A stretch of 64,000 nt of DNA from Aliidongia dinghuensis (GTDB taxonomy: Bacteria; Pseudomonadota; Alphaproteobacteria; ATCC43930; CGMCC-115725), in the NCBI RefSeq assembly GCF_014643535.1, contig NZ_BMJQ01000004.1:407211-471210 (forward strand). The letters are read 5' to 3'. Every line of letters begins with the position of its first letter. Position 1 is the first letter of the stretch. Below the pieces are notes generated by a model that saw nothing but the letters and a program-made list of their open reading frames with translations, did no database searches and was not told where the DNA came from. The position numbers and the translations under genes were made by a program. Positions 26,438 to 36,915 of this stretch are shown piece by piece.

Positions 26438-27304
26438 TCAGGGTCGGGCGAGCAGGTCGATCAGGCTGGAGGTATCCCAGCGGTTGCCGCCGCGGGCTTG
26501 GACGCGGCCGTAGAACTGGTCGACGAGTGCCGTGACCGGGAGCGCCGCCTTGTTGCGCTTGGCCTCTTCGAGGCAGATCGCCAGATCCTTGCGCATCCAG
26601 TCGACGGCAAAGCCGAAGTCGAACTTGCCTTCGGCCATGGTCGCGGCGCGGTTCTCCATCTGCCAGGACTGTGCTGCCCCCTTGGAGATGACCTCGACGA
26701 CCTTGTTCGGGTCGAGCCCAGCGCATTGCGCGAAATTGATGCCCTCGGACAGCGCCTGGACCAGGCCGGCGATGCAGATCTGGTTGACCATCTTGGTCAA
26801 CTGGCCGGCACCGACCGGCCCCATCAGCGTCACGGCGCGGCCGTAGTGGACCATGACCGGCTCGGCCTTGGCGAAGGCCGCGGCGTCGCCGCCGACCATG
26901 ATGGTGAGCTTGCCGTTGACGGCGCCGGCCTGGCCGCCCGAAACCGGGGCGTCGAGGAAGGCGATCCCCTTCTCGGCGGCGAGCGCCGCCAACTCGCGCG
27001 CGACGTCGGCCGACGCGGTAGTGTGGTCGGCGAGAATGGCACCCGGCGCCATGCCGGAGAAAGCACCGCCGGGCCCGGCCACGACCTCGCGCAGGTCATG
27101 GTCGTTGCCGACGCAGACGAAGACGATCTCGGCACCCTTGGCAGCCGCGGCCGGCGTCTCGCCCGAGGCCCCGCCGTACTCGGCGACCCAGGCCGCGGCC
27201 TTGGCGGCGGTGCGGTTATAGACGGTCACTGCATGGCCGGCGCGCTGCAGGTGGCCCGCCATCGGATAGCCCATGACGCCCAGGCCCAGGAATGCAAGCT
27301 TCAT
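26438..27304 (-). CDS. NAD(P)-dependent beta-hydroxyacid dehydrogenase (HIBADH / tartronate semialdehyde reductase family)
   Basis: A 288-residue beta-hydroxyacid dehydrogenase that oxidises 3-hydroxyisobutyrate-like acids or reduces tartronate semialdehyde. Visible are the Rossmann start FLGLGVMGYPMAGHL, the substrate motif DAPVSGGQAGAVNGKLTIMV, and the catalytic Lys in GAGQLTKMVNQI (about residue 171). It is downstream of the IMPase gene by 27 bp at the end of the hfq-hflX run. Substrate cannot be set from sequence. Confidence 0.88.
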   Translation of the reverse strand: MKLAFLGLGVMGYPMAGHLQRAGHAVTVYNRTAAKAAAWVAEYGGASGETPAAAAKGAEIVFVCVGNDHDLREVVAGPGGAFSGMAPGAILADHTTASADVARELAALAAEKGIAFLDAPVSGGQAGAVNGKLTIMVGGDAAAFAKAEPVMVHYGRAVTLMGPVGAGQLTKMVNQICIAGLVQALSEGINFAQCAGLDPNKVVEVISKGAAQSWQMENRAATMAEGKFDFGFAVDWMRKDLAICLEEAKRNKAALPVTALVDQFYGRVQARGGNRWDTSSLIDLLARP

Positions 27305-27331
27305 CGTCCCCTCCTCCCCGTTTGGTCGAAA

Positions 27332-28138
27332 CTATTCCTCGCCGCCGATCAGCACTTCGTGCAAGGCATTCCAGCTGGCCTCGTCCGGCGTCAAGAGCAG
27401 GCCGCCGTCGTGGGTGCGCGGCGTATAGGCCGAGCGGTCGAGCCGGCGCGAATAACCGCCCGCCTCGCGGTGCAGCAGCCAGCCGGCGGCATGGTCCCAC
27501 GGCAGAAGCCGATGATAGAGCGCGAAATGGACGCGGCCGCTCGCAAGCGCCAGATATTCCTGACCGGCGCAACGGAAGCTGAACACGGAGCCCACCAGGT
27601 TCGACCGGCCGGCGATCTTGCGCACGAGCTGGCGATTGCCGAAGCGCAGCGTCAGCGAGCCGCTCATATGGTCCGGCGTCGCCGGCGCCGCCACATGCAG
27701 GCGCTGGCCGTCGAGCCAGGCCCCCTCGCCGCGCCCGGCAACCGCCATATGATCCTTGACCGGATCGAGGATCCAGGATTGTACCACCTCGCCGCTGCGG
27801 ATGAGCGAGACCATGACCGCGAACAGCGGGATGCCGGCCGCGAAATTGGCCGTGCCGTCGACCGGATCGATGACCCAGACGGGCGTGTCGCCCGACAGCC
27901 GCTCGAGCACGGTCGGGTCTTTGGACGCCGCCTCTTCGCCGACGACGATCGAGCCCGGCAGCAGGTCGCAGAGCTGCGGCGTGAGGCGATGCTCCGTCTC
28001 CAGATCCGCGATCGTCACCAGGTCGCCCGGCGCCTTCGCCTGGATGTCGCCCGTCTCCAGGCGCTGGAAGCGGGGCAGGATCAGATCGGCCGCGGCCTCG
28101 CGCAGCAGGGTCGAGACCTTGGTCGTGTCGGGCAGCAT
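27332..28138 (-). CDS. Inositol monophosphatase family protein
   Basis: A 268-residue Mg-dependent phosphatase of the IMPase family (inositol-phosphate, histidinol-phosphate or PAP/CysQ-type substrates). The metal-binding motifs are visible: GEEAAS (Glu), VIDPVDGTANFAAG and the late WDHAAGWLLHREAGG. It lies between hflX (37 bp) and the HIBADH gene on the same strand. Which phosphate it removes is not evident; a housekeeping phosphatase is most likely. Confidence 0.88.
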   Translation of the reverse strand: MLPDTTKVSTLLREAAADLILPRFQRLETGDIQAKAPGDLVTIADLETEHRLTPQLCDLLPGSIVVGEEAASKDPTVLERLSGDTPVWVIDPVDGTANFAAGIPLFAVMVSLIRSGEVVQSWILDPVKDHMAVAGRGEGAWLDGQRLHVAAPATPDHMSGSLTLRFGNRQLVRKIAGRSNLVGSVFSFRCAGQEYLALASGRVHFALYHRLLPWDHAAGWLLHREAGGYSRRLDRSAYTPRTHDGGLLLTPDEASWNALHEVLIGGEE

Positions 28139-28175
28139 GCGTCCGAACCTTTCGGCGACGGGTGGCGGAGGGAGA

Positions 28176-29495
<1,320 letters not shown>

Positions 29496-29500
29496 GCCGC

Positions 29501-29746
29501 TCAGGCGTCGCCTTCCTTGTCGCCGTCGAACAGCTGCACCGGTGCCGCCGGCATGACGGTCGAGATCGCATGCTTGTAGACGAGCTGCGAATGGGCGTCA
29601 CGGCGCAGCAGGACGCAGAAATTGTCGAACCAGGTGATGATGCCCTGGAGCTTGACGCCGTTGACGAGGAAGACGGTCACCGGCGTCTTGTTCTTCCGGA
29701 CGAAGTTGAGGAACACGTCCTGCACATTCTGCGACTTTTCCGACAT
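29501..29746 (-). CDS. hfq: RNA chaperone Hfq
   Basis: An 81-residue Sm-like hexameric RNA chaperone that pairs small RNAs with mRNAs. Sm1 ([29 protein letters not shown]) and Sm2 ([10 protein letters not shown]) are intact, with a short acidic C-terminal tail. AAGGGA lies about 8 nt before the ATG. A 6-bp hairpin lies in its leader. It is followed at 5 bp by hflX and preceded by a HAD phosphatase gene on the same strand. Confidence 0.97.
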   Translation of the reverse strand: MSEKSQNVQDVFLNFVRKNKTPVTVFLVNGVKLQGIITWFDNFCVLLRRDAHSQLVYKHAISTVMPAAPVQLFDGDKEGDA

Positions 29747-29774
29747 GGGGAAATTCCCTTCTTACGAGTTGTTG

Positions 29775-29793
29775 GAGCTCCAGAGAGGAGCTC
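29775..29793 (-). promoter_or_regulatory. Small hairpin in the hfq leader
   Basis: Two GAGCTC words, each self-complementary, flank a 7-nt loop and can form a 6-bp stem 29 nt before the hfq ATG. The Shine-Dalgarno region just after it is part of GGGAAATTCCC (29748-29758). hfq mRNAs of other bacteria are autoregulated in the leader, so this is a candidate site; evidence is only the symmetry. Confidence 0.25.
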
Positions 29794-29939
29794 GGGCCTT
29801 CCGGTTCCCGACAATGGGGCCCGACAAAAAAAGTTCCTGCACGTTCCGCGCCGATGGCATCTGGGCCGATGGCACCTCGGACGGGCAGACTTCGTCTTGG
29901 GACAGGATTTGTACACGCGTCCCGCCCGTTGCAAGTTCG

Positions 29940-30611
29940 CTACTGCGAAATCTCGCGCGCAAGGGCCATGCAATCTCTGAAGTGACGGGCCGGCTTCAAA
30001 TGGGCGAACTCGTCTTCTGCGGCGAGGCCACCCTCCGGCCCATGCACCAGAATCGGCACGCAGCCGGCATTATGGGCACAGGCGATGTCGATTCCCGTAT
30101 CGCCCACGAACCAGACCGTGGGCCCGGCCGCAATGCCGCTGCCGTCGAGCGCCAGGTCGATCGGCGCCCGGTCGGGCTTGTCGCGCGCCGCATCGCCGGC
30201 ACCCACGGTCTTGCTGAAATAGCGTTCCCAGCCGAGCGCCGCGACCTCGCGCCGCAGCAAGCGCCCGGTCTTGTTCGACGCGATCGCCACGTAGTAGCCC
30301 TCCGCCGCCATCGCGTCGATCAGCAGCTTGGCGCCGGGCAAGGGGGTGAGACGCTCGATATGCAGCGCCTCGAACGCGTCGAGATAGAGCTTCTGTGCAT
30401 GCTGCCAGCGGTCGCCGAACATCGCGGGAAACGCGTCGCGCAAGGATTTGCGGACCTTGAGGCGCGTCTCCTCCAGCGTCCAGGGATCGTGGCCCATCTG
30501 GACGAACATGGTGTTGAGCGCCGCGTGGATCGTGCCCCAGCTGTCGACCAGCGTGTTGTCCCAGTCGAAGACCAGCGCGGACGGGCGTCCGACGCCCATG
30601 CTCCTGCCCAT
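29940..30611 (-). CDS. HAD family hydrolase (phosphoglycolate phosphatase-like)
   Basis: A 223-residue HAD phosphatase. Motif I is FDWDNTLVDSWGTI with nucleophile Asp and acid Asp two residues on, motif II is ASNKTG, motif III Lys lies in ARDKPDRAPID, and motif IV is VGDTGIDIACAHNAG; a helical cap lies between I and II. This is the Gph/PPase-like subclass. ATG 30611 is preferred because GGAGG lies 7 nt upstream; GTG 30641 would overlap dat. It sits between dat and hfq on the same strand, 14 bp after dat. The substrate is unproven (2-phosphoglycolate or another small phosphoester). Confidence 0.87.
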   Translation of the reverse strand: MGRSMGVGRPSALVFDWDNTLVDSWGTIHAALNTMFVQMGHDPWTLEETRLKVRKSLRDAFPAMFGDRWQHAQKLYLDAFEALHIERLTPLPGAKLLIDAMAAEGYYVAIASNKTGRLLRREVAALGWERYFSKTVGAGDAARDKPDRAPIDLALDGSGIAAGPTVWFVGDTGIDIACAHNAGCVPILVHGPEGGLAAEDEFAHLKPARHFRDCMALAREISQ

Positions 30612-30625
30612 TTCGGGACCTCCGC

Positions 30626-31510
30626 TCACGCCCACTTCCACGTCCCGGCCGCCGCTCCGGCGATTTCCGCCATGTGCGCCATGTATTTCTCGCGCAGCTC
30701 GCGCGTGAACGAGCCCGGCTTGCCGTTGCCGATCGGCGTCTCGTCGATCTGGGTGATCGGCATGACGAAGGAGGTCGTGCTGGTGACGAAGGCCTCGCGC
30801 GCGGCATGGGCCTCCTTGATCGAGAACGGGCGTTCGACGAAGCGCAGGCCGGCCGCCTTGGCAAGCTCGATCACCACCAGGCGGGTGATGCCGTTCAGGA
30901 TGGCGTTCGTTGCGGGCCGGGTGACGAGGTCGCCGTCGGGCGTCACGATCCAGGCGTTGCTCGACGTGCCCTCGGTGATGAAGCCGTCGCGATCATACTG
31001 CCAGGCCTCGTAGGCGCCGGCCTCGCGTGCCGCCTGCTTGCCGAGCGCCGCCGGCAGCAGCGCCACCGACTTGATGTCGCAGCGCGCCCAGCGGATGTCG
31101 GGAATGGTGATGGCTTTGACGCCGTCCTCGATGGCGGTCTGCGCTATCGGCTTCGCCCGCCGGGCGACGGCGACGACCTGGGGCACCGCGTCCCGTGGAA
31201 AGACGAAGTCGCGCGGTGCCACGCCGCGGGTGATCTGCAGATAGACGCTGCCGTTGCGGATGCCATTTCGCTTGGCAAGATTGTCCAGCACGAAGGTGAG
31301 CGCCCGGTCGCTCATCGGCCGCTCGATGCGCAGCTCCGAGAGCGACCGGTCGAGACGCTGCAAGTGCAAGTCGAGGTCGACGAACTTGCCGCCGGCGAGC
31401 GCGATCACCTCATAGACACCGTCAGCGAACTGATAGCCGCGGTCCTCGATATGCACGGTCGCGCTGCCATAACGAACGAAGCGACCGTTGACATAGGCGA
31501 AGCGCGACAT
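30626..31510 (-). CDS. dat: D-amino-acid transaminase
   Basis: A 294-residue class IV PLP aminotransferase, closest in pattern to D-alanine aminotransferase (D-Ala + 2-oxoglutarate to pyruvate + D-Glu). The amino end MSRFAYVNGRFVRYGSATVH and FADGVYEVIALAGGKF are Dat-like, the PLP Lys is in RCDIKSVALLP, and FITEGTSSNAWIV forms the cofactor phosphate site. Branched-chain aminotransferases share the fold, but the short length and RGYQFADGVYE favour Dat. It lies between ntrX and the HAD gene. Confidence 0.88.
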   Translation of the reverse strand: MSRFAYVNGRFVRYGSATVHIEDRGYQFADGVYEVIALAGGKFVDLDLHLQRLDRSLSELRIERPMSDRALTFVLDNLAKRNGIRNGSVYLQITRGVAPRDFVFPRDAVPQVVAVARRAKPIAQTAIEDGVKAITIPDIRWARCDIKSVALLPAALGKQAAREAGAYEAWQYDRDGFITEGTSSNAWIVTPDGDLVTRPATNAILNGITRLVVIELAKAAGLRFVERPFSIKEAHAAREAFVTSTTSFVMPITQIDETPIGNGKPGSFTRELREKYMAHMAEIAGAAAGTWKWA

Positions 31511-31631
31511 GGGGGTCCTCGGCGGATTGGTGGCGACGAGGCACCAGTATGCGGGGCAGGCCCGCTGTCGTGAAGCGCACCCTTTGCAACCGCAATCTTC
31601 TGAAACGCCGACCCCATTCTCGGATCGGCCC

Positions 31632-31673
31632 CCGTCAGTCTGCGGCCGTCAGTCTGCAGCCGTCAGGGTGCGA
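31632..31673. repeat. Three tandem 14-bp units at the ntrX stop codon
   Basis: CCGTCAGTCTGCGG (31632), CCGTCAGTCTGCAG (31646) and the diverged CCGTCAGGGTGCGA (31660) follow head to tail. The last one contains the ntrX stop (TCA at 31663-31665, TGA on the minus strand). The other copies repeat the same TGA further downstream. Confidence 0.8.
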
Positions 31674-33069
31674 CCTTGAGCCCGCGGTCGCCGTTGAGGA
31701 CGCCCAGCGACTTGAGCTTGCGGTGCAGCGCTGAACGCTCCATGCCGATGAAGGCGGCCGTGCGCGAGATGTTGCCGCCGAAGCGCGTGACCTGGGCCAG
31801 GAGATATTCGCGCTCGAACACCTCGCGCGCATCGCGGAGCGGCAGGCTCATGATCTCGCCGCCCTTCTCCCATTTCAGCACGGTCGGCACGATCGAGCCG
31901 ATCTCGGCGGGCAGCATGTCGGCCCGGATCGGGTCCTTCGGCTCGCCGGGCGCCATGATCAGCAGCCAGTCGACCACGTTCTTCAGCTGGCGCACGTTGC
32001 CGGGCCACTCATAGGCCTGAAGCGCCGCCATCGCGTCCTCGCCGAGCTCGCGCGCACTGACGCCGGCGCTCTGGGCCGAGCGGGCCATGAAATAGCGGGT
32101 CAGCTGCGGGATGTCGTCGCGCCGCTCGCGCAGCGGCGGTACTTTGATCGGCACGACCGACAGGCGATAGAACAGATCCTCGCGGAAGCGGCCGGCGAGG
32201 ATCTCCGCCGGCAGGTCGCGGTTGGACGAGGCGACGACGCGGACGTCGACCTCGACCCGGTTGTTGCCGCCGACCCGCTCGAACACCTGGTCCTGCAGGA
32301 CGCGAACGATCTTGCCCTGGGTCTCGAGCGGCATGTCGGCGACCTCGTCGAGCACGAGCGTGCCGCCGTGCGCCTGCTCGAAGGTGCCGATCTTGCGCGG
32401 GCTGTCCGGGCCTTCGGCGCCCGGCTCGGTGCCGAACAGCTCGATCTCGAGCCGTTCCGGCCGCATGGTCGCGCAATTCAGCACGACGAACGGCCCCTTG
32501 CTGCGGCGCGAGCGCGCGTGGAGCAGCCGGGCCGCAACCTCCTTGCCCGAGCCGGCCGGACCGCTGATCAGCACGCGGCTGCCGGTCGGCGCCACCTTGT
32601 CGATCGCCTGGCGCAGATGGTTCATGACGCTCGAGCCGCCGACCAGTTCGACGTCGGCGCCGGACCTGAGCTTAAGCTCCTCGTAGTCGCGCTTGAGCCG
32701 GGCGGCCTCGATCGCACGCTCGACCAGCAGCAGCAGGCGGTCCGACTTGAACGGCTTCTCGATGAAGTCATAGGCGCCGATCTTGATGGCGGCGACGGCG
32801 GTCTCGATCGTGCCGTGACCCGAGATCATCAGCACCGGCAGCTGCGGCGCCTCGCGCCGGATGATCTTCAGGATCTCGATGCCGTCGAGCTCGCTGCCCT
32901 GCAGCCAGATGTCGAGGATGACCAGGCTCGGCTGCCGGGCCCGGATGCGCGCCAGCGCTTCCTTCGAATCGGCCGCCTCGCGCGTCTGATAGCCCTCGTC
33001 CTCGAGGATGCCGGAGAGCAGCATCCGGATGTCGGCTTCATCGTCGACGATCAGGATGTCATGCGCCAT
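31663..33069 (-). CDS. ntrX: Nitrogen assimilation response regulator NtrX
   Basis: A 468-residue NtrC-family response regulator paired with NtrY. The receiver domain (residues 1-120) has the phospho-Asp in LVILDIWLQG. The AAA+ domain has SGPAGSGKEVAARLL as Walker A, but the sigma-54-contacting GAFTGA loop is missing: the position reads ELFGTEPGAEGPDSPRKIG, as known for NtrX proteins. The C-terminal Fis-type HTH is GGNISRTAAFIGMERSALHR. Its start overlaps the ntrY end by 11 nt. It probably acts at sigma-70-type promoters in nitrogen, redox or envelope control (family knowledge). Confidence 0.96.
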   Translation of the reverse strand: MAHDILIVDDEADIRMLLSGILEDEGYQTREAADSKEALARIRARQPSLVILDIWLQGSELDGIEILKIIRREAPQLPVLMISGHGTIETAVAAIKIGAYDFIEKPFKSDRLLLLVERAIEAARLKRDYEELKLRSGADVELVGGSSVMNHLRQAIDKVAPTGSRVLISGPAGSGKEVAARLLHARSRRSKGPFVVLNCATMRPERLEIELFGTEPGAEGPDSPRKIGTFEQAHGGTLVLDEVADMPLETQGKIVRVLQDQVFERVGGNNRVEVDVRVVASSNRDLPAEILAGRFREDLFYRLSVVPIKVPPLRERRDDIPQLTRYFMARSAQSAGVSARELGEDAMAALQAYEWPGNVRQLKNVVDWLLIMAPGEPKDPIRADMLPAEIGSIVPTVLKWEKGGEIMSLPLRDAREVFEREYLLAQVTRFGGNISRTAAFIGMERSALHRKLKSLGVLNGDRGLKVAP

Positions 33070-35353
33070 GGACCACTTCCGTCTGTTTCATCACGCCTGA
33101 CACGCTGTCGGGGCGATGGGCCGCTTGATCCGCGCCGCCGGGGAAGGCCAGGCTGACCCCCGCACCGCCGATCGAGCCATCGTCTAGTATCAATTCGCCC
33201 GCGTGGTCTTCCATGATCTTCTTCACAATGGCAAGCCCCAGACCGGTGCCTTTGGCCCGAGTCGTGACGTAGGGCTCCGTCAAATTCTCCCGGCCCTCTT
33301 TCGGCAGGCCCTTGCCGTTGTCCTCGACCGACAGGATGGTCCTGCTGCTTTCGACCAGCAAGCGCACGCGGATGCGCCCCGGCTGGCCCGTATTGCCGGC
33401 CGCCGTCTCGGCGACCTGGCGGGCCTGGATCGAGTCGATGGCGTTCTGCAGCAGATTGGTCAGCGCCTGGCTGATCTGGCGCGAGTCGCAGCTGACCTCG
33501 ACCGGCGCTTGCGGCAGATCGACCGTGAAGTCGATCTCGGGATGCGCGGTGCGCTGAAGGAAGACGCCCTGGCGGGTAAGCTCCAGCAGGTTCTCCCGCC
33601 GCATGAGCGGCGCCGGCATGCGCGCGAAGGACGAGAATTCGTCGACCATGCGGCCGATGTCGCCGACTTGGCGGATGATCGTGTCGGTGCAGAGCGTGAA
33701 AGTATCCGGGTCGCTCTTGATCTCGCCCAGGTATTTGCGCTTCAGGCGCTCGGCCGACAGCTGGATCGGCGTCAGCGGGTTCTTCATCTCGTGCGCGATG
33801 CGGCGCGCGACATCGGCCCAGGCGGCCTTGCGCTGGGCTGACAAGAGTTCGGTGATGTCGTCGAACGTCACGACATAGCCGGGCGTCGCTCCCGGCCCCT
33901 GCTCGCTCGCGATCCGGACCAGGAGCACCATGGCGCGCGCGCCGACCAGGAGCCGGATCTGCCCTTCGACCAGCCGGTCGGGCCGGTCCATCGCGGCAGC
34001 GATGAGCGGTGCCATCTCCGGCACGATCTCGGCGAGCGGCAGGCCCTGCAGCGCGTCGAGGTCCCGATCGAGCAGGAGCGAGGCCGACTTGTTCGGCAGA
34101 TTGACGAGGCCGCGCTCGTCGAGGCCGATCACGCCGGCCGACACGCCGGAGAGCACCGTCTCGGTAAAGCGCCGGCGCAGGTCGAGCTGCAGGTTCGCCT
34201 CGACCAGGTCGGTCTGCTGCGTCTCGAGCCGCTGGGTCATGAGGTTGAAGGCGCGGCTCAGGCTGCCGAACTCGTCGTTCTCGTCGAGCTCCGCCGTGCG
34301 GGCCGAGAGATCGCCGCTGCCGACCTTCTGGGCCGCGACCACGAGGCCGCTGATGCGGCGCGAGATCTGGCTCGCGAAATTGACGCCGAACCAGACGGCG
34401 GCCAAGAGCAGCAGCAAGGCCGCGGCACCGAAGATCAGGATGAATTTGATCTGATAGCCCGAGCGCTCGCCTTCGAGCCGTTCGTACTGGGTCACCGCCG
34501 CGTTGGTCGCGATCAGGTGATTGAGCACGCGCGTGTCGACCGGACGGCCGACATACAGCATCGCGTTCGGGATCGCCTCGACCGCGACCAGCGCGCGCAC
34601 GCGGTCCTCGGCCTCGCTGTTCAGGATCGCGACCTCGCCGGTGAGCGCCTTGGCGAAAGCCCAGGACGGCGGCTTTTCGAGCGAGAGCGCCGCGCTGAAT
34701 GCCGACTGGCCGAGGATGGCGCCGGTCTGGGCGTTGTAGACGAGCCCCTCAGTCAGGCCGCGCAGCCGGACCTCGTCGTCGATGAACGCGCTCAACGCCT
34801 TGGGATTGCGCGCGAAGCTGAAGGCGTTGCGGTTGATGTCGGCCGCGACCTCGAGCGCGTCGGCGCGGATGTTCTGCTGATGCTCCTCGAGATAGGCCTG
34901 TGCCACCGCGCGTGATTCCTCGATCGCGGTCCTCACCTTGTCGCTGAACCAGGACTCCATGCCGAAGCTCAGGAACAGGTACGAGAAGATCGCGACGATG
35001 ATGGTGGGCGTGACCGCGACCGCGCTGAACAGGACGACGAGGCGGATGTGCAGGCGCGAGCCTGCCTGGCCGCGCCGCCGCTGCGTCCAGATCTCGACCA
35101 GTCGCTTCGCGACGATCGCGCCGAACACCAGCAGCAGCACGAGGTTGAGGGTGAGCAACAGCAGCAGCAGGCTGCCGTGGTCGGACCCGAAGGGCGGCGC
35201 GCCGGTGAAGGTGACGTAGGTCGCCAGCACCGAGCCGATTGCGACCACCGCCAGGATCAAGGCGGCGATGCGGCCCAGTCCGGGACGGCCTGTTGCCCAG
35301 GCGGCAAAGCGATGGCGAAAGGAAGGCCTTATTGTCGGGTGTTCCGTGCTCAT
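33059..35353 (-). CDS. ntrY: Nitrogen regulation sensor histidine kinase NtrY
   Basis: A membrane histidine kinase of about 764 residues that phosphorylates NtrX. N-terminal membrane spans (LILAVVAIGSVLATYV, LLLLLLTLNLVLLLVFGAIV and LVVLFSAVAVTPTIIVAIFS) and a periplasmic sensor region are followed by HAMP (RRISGLVVAAQKVGSGDLSA), PAS, the HisKA box RIAHEMKNPLTPIQLSAERL and the ATPase domain with NLLQNAIDSI, DNGKGLP and GTGLGLAIV. ATG 35353 (MSTEHPTIRP) is favoured; a TTG at 35395 would extend it by 14 residues. It follows ntrC by about 115 bp and overlaps ntrX. Confidence 0.95.
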   Translation of the reverse strand: MSTEHPTIRPSFRHRFAAWATGRPGLGRIAALILAVVAIGSVLATYVTFTGAPPFGSDHGSLLLLLLTLNLVLLLVFGAIVAKRLVEIWTQRRRGQAGSRLHIRLVVLFSAVAVTPTIIVAIFSYLFLSFGMESWFSDKVRTAIEESRAVAQAYLEEHQQNIRADALEVAADINRNAFSFARNPKALSAFIDDEVRLRGLTEGLVYNAQTGAILGQSAFSAALSLEKPPSWAFAKALTGEVAILNSEAEDRVRALVAVEAIPNAMLYVGRPVDTRVLNHLIATNAAVTQYERLEGERSGYQIKFILIFGAAALLLLLAAVWFGVNFASQISRRISGLVVAAQKVGSGDLSARTAELDENDEFGSLSRAFNLMTQRLETQQTDLVEANLQLDLRRRFTETVLSGVSAGVIGLDERGLVNLPNKSASLLLDRDLDALQGLPLAEIVPEMAPLIAAAMDRPDRLVEGQIRLLVGARAMVLLVRIASEQGPGATPGYVVTFDDITELLSAQRKAAWADVARRIAHEMKNPLTPIQLSAERLKRKYLGEIKSDPDTFTLCTDTIIRQVGDIGRMVDEFSSFARMPAPLMRRENLLELTRQGVFLQRTAHPEIDFTVDLPQAPVEVSCDSRQISQALTNLLQNAIDSIQARQVAETAAGNTGQPGRIRVRLLVESSRTILSVEDNGKGLPKEGRENLTEPYVTTRAKGTGLGLAIVKKIMEDHAGELILDDGSIGGAGVSLAFPGGADQAAHRPDSVSGVMKQTEVVHGA

Positions 35354-35469
35354 CTCGTGACCCAGTGGTGCCTCACCGCGCCGCACCACCGTCAAGCGAT
35401 CGCATGTTCATGGGGACGAGACATCGACCGTTTCCGCGAGCCGGCCCGCCCCTGCTCGCGGTGCGTCGG

Positions 35470-36915
35470 TCATTTTAGGCCGCGGACCACCTGGATGTCC
35501 AACTCCCGGATCTTCTTGCGCAGGGTGTTGCGGTTGAGACCCAAGAGCTGCGCCGCCTTGATCTGATTACCGCGGGTGGCGCCCAGCGTCAGCAGGATGA
35601 GCGGCCGCTCGACCTCGCGCAGCACCCGGTCATAGAGCCCGCCGGCCGGCAGCGCGTCCTTATGGGCCGCGAAATAGTCCCGGAGATGCCGTTCGACCGC
35701 CTGCCCCATGCCCTCGTTCGCCGGGATCTCGCTGGTCGCGGCCGCCGGTGTCGCCTCGGCCAGCTCCTGCTCGATGACGCTGAGATCGATGACTTCCTGG
35801 GCATAGAGTGCTGCGATGCGGCGCACCAGGTTCTCGAGCTCGCGGATATTGCCGGGCCAGCGATATTCCTTGAGCCGCTCCATCGCGTCGTTGGTCAGGC
35901 TCTTCAAGGGCAGGCCCTCGCTGGATGCGAGGCCGAAGAAATGCCGGGTCAGCGCCGGGATGTCCTCGCTCCGCTCTCGGAGCGGCGGCAGGCGGATCGG
36001 CACGACGTTCAAGCGATAGAACAGGTCCTCGCGGAACAGGCCCTGGCGGATCAGCTGCTTCAGGTCGCGATGGGTGGCCGCGATGATGCGGACATTGGTG
36101 CGGACGGCGGTGCGGCCGCCGACGGCGGTATATTCACCCTCCTGCAGCACGCGGAGCAGCCGGGTCTGGGCCTCGATCGGCATGTCGCCGATCTCGTCCA
36201 GGAACAAGGTCCCGCCCTGGGCCTGCTCGAAACGGCCCTGGCTGCGTGCGACGGCGCCGGTGAAGGCTCCCTTCTCGTGACCGAACAGCTCCGACTCGAT
36301 GAGCTCGCGCGGAATCGCCGCCATGTTGACCGCGACGAAATTGCCGTTCCGGCGCTTGCCGTAGTCGTGCAGCGCGCGGGCGACCAGCTCCTTGCCAGTG
36401 CCGCTCTCGCCGTTGATCATGACAGTGAGATCGGTGCCCATCAGGCGCGCCAGCACCCGATAGATCTCCTGCATCGCCTGGGAGCGGCCAATGAGCGGCA
36501 GCTGCTCGTCGGCCTCATGGCCCTCGCCCAGCGTCGGCAACAGCGTGGTCGGCGCCGACAGCGCCCGTTCGACCACGTTCACGAGCTCGCGCAGGTCGAA
36601 CGGCTTCGGCAGATATTCGAAGGCGCCCCGCTCCGTCGCCTTGACCGCGGTCATGAGCGTGTTCTGTGCGCTCATGACGATGACGCGCAGGTCCGGCCGC
36701 ATCTTCTTGATACGCGGCAGGAGGTCGAGGCCGTTTTCGTCGGGCATCACCACGTCGGTGATGACCAGGTCGCCCTCGCCGTCGGCGACCCAGCGCCACA
36801 GCTGCGCGGCATTCCCCGTCGTCCGGACGTCGTGCCCGAGGCGCCCCAGTGCCTGGTTCAGCACCGTGCGGATCGCACGGTCGTCATCGGCGACGAGGAT
36901 GGTTGAACTGGTCAT
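35470..36915 (-). CDS. ntrC: Nitrogen regulation response regulator NtrC
   Basis: A 481-residue sigma-54 activator. Receiver domain with phospho-Asp in [17 protein letters not shown]+ domain with Walker [15 protein letters not shown], the intact GAFTGA loop in [14 protein letters not shown] and Walker [14 protein letters not shown]; Fis-type [23 protein letters not shown]. It activates glnA/glnB/amt-type genes when phosphorylated by NtrB at low nitrogen. The ATG overlaps the ntrB stop (36912-36915), so the pair is coupled. Confidence 0.98.
   Translation of the reverse strand: MTSSTILVADDDRAIRTVLNQALGRLGHDVRTTGNAAQLWRWVADGEGDLVITDVVMPDENGLDLLPRIKKMRPDLRVIVMSAQNTLMTAVKATERGAFEYLPKPFDLRELVNVVERALSAPTTLLPTLGEGHEADEQLPLIGRSQAMQEIYRVLARLMGTDLTVMINGESGTGKELVARALHDYGKRRNGNFVAVNMAAIPRELIESELFGHEKGAFTGAVARSQGRFEQAQGGTLFLDEIGDMPIEAQTRLLRVLQEGEYTAVGGRTAVRTNVRIIAATHRDLKQLIRQGLFREDLFYRLNVVPIRLPPLRERSEDIPALTRHFFGLASSEGLPLKSLTNDAMERLKEYRWPGNIRELENLVRRIAALYAQEVIDLSVIEQELAEATPAAATSEIPANEGMGQAVERHLRDYFAAHKDALPAGGLYDRVLREVERPLILLTLGATRGNQIKAAQLLGLNRNTLRKKIRELDIQVVRGLK

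Noticed and set aside
29825..29831. Run of seven A (T on the minus strand) as a terminator after the HAD gene
   Set aside because: No stem precedes the T-run on the minus strand; only direct GTTCC words are found.
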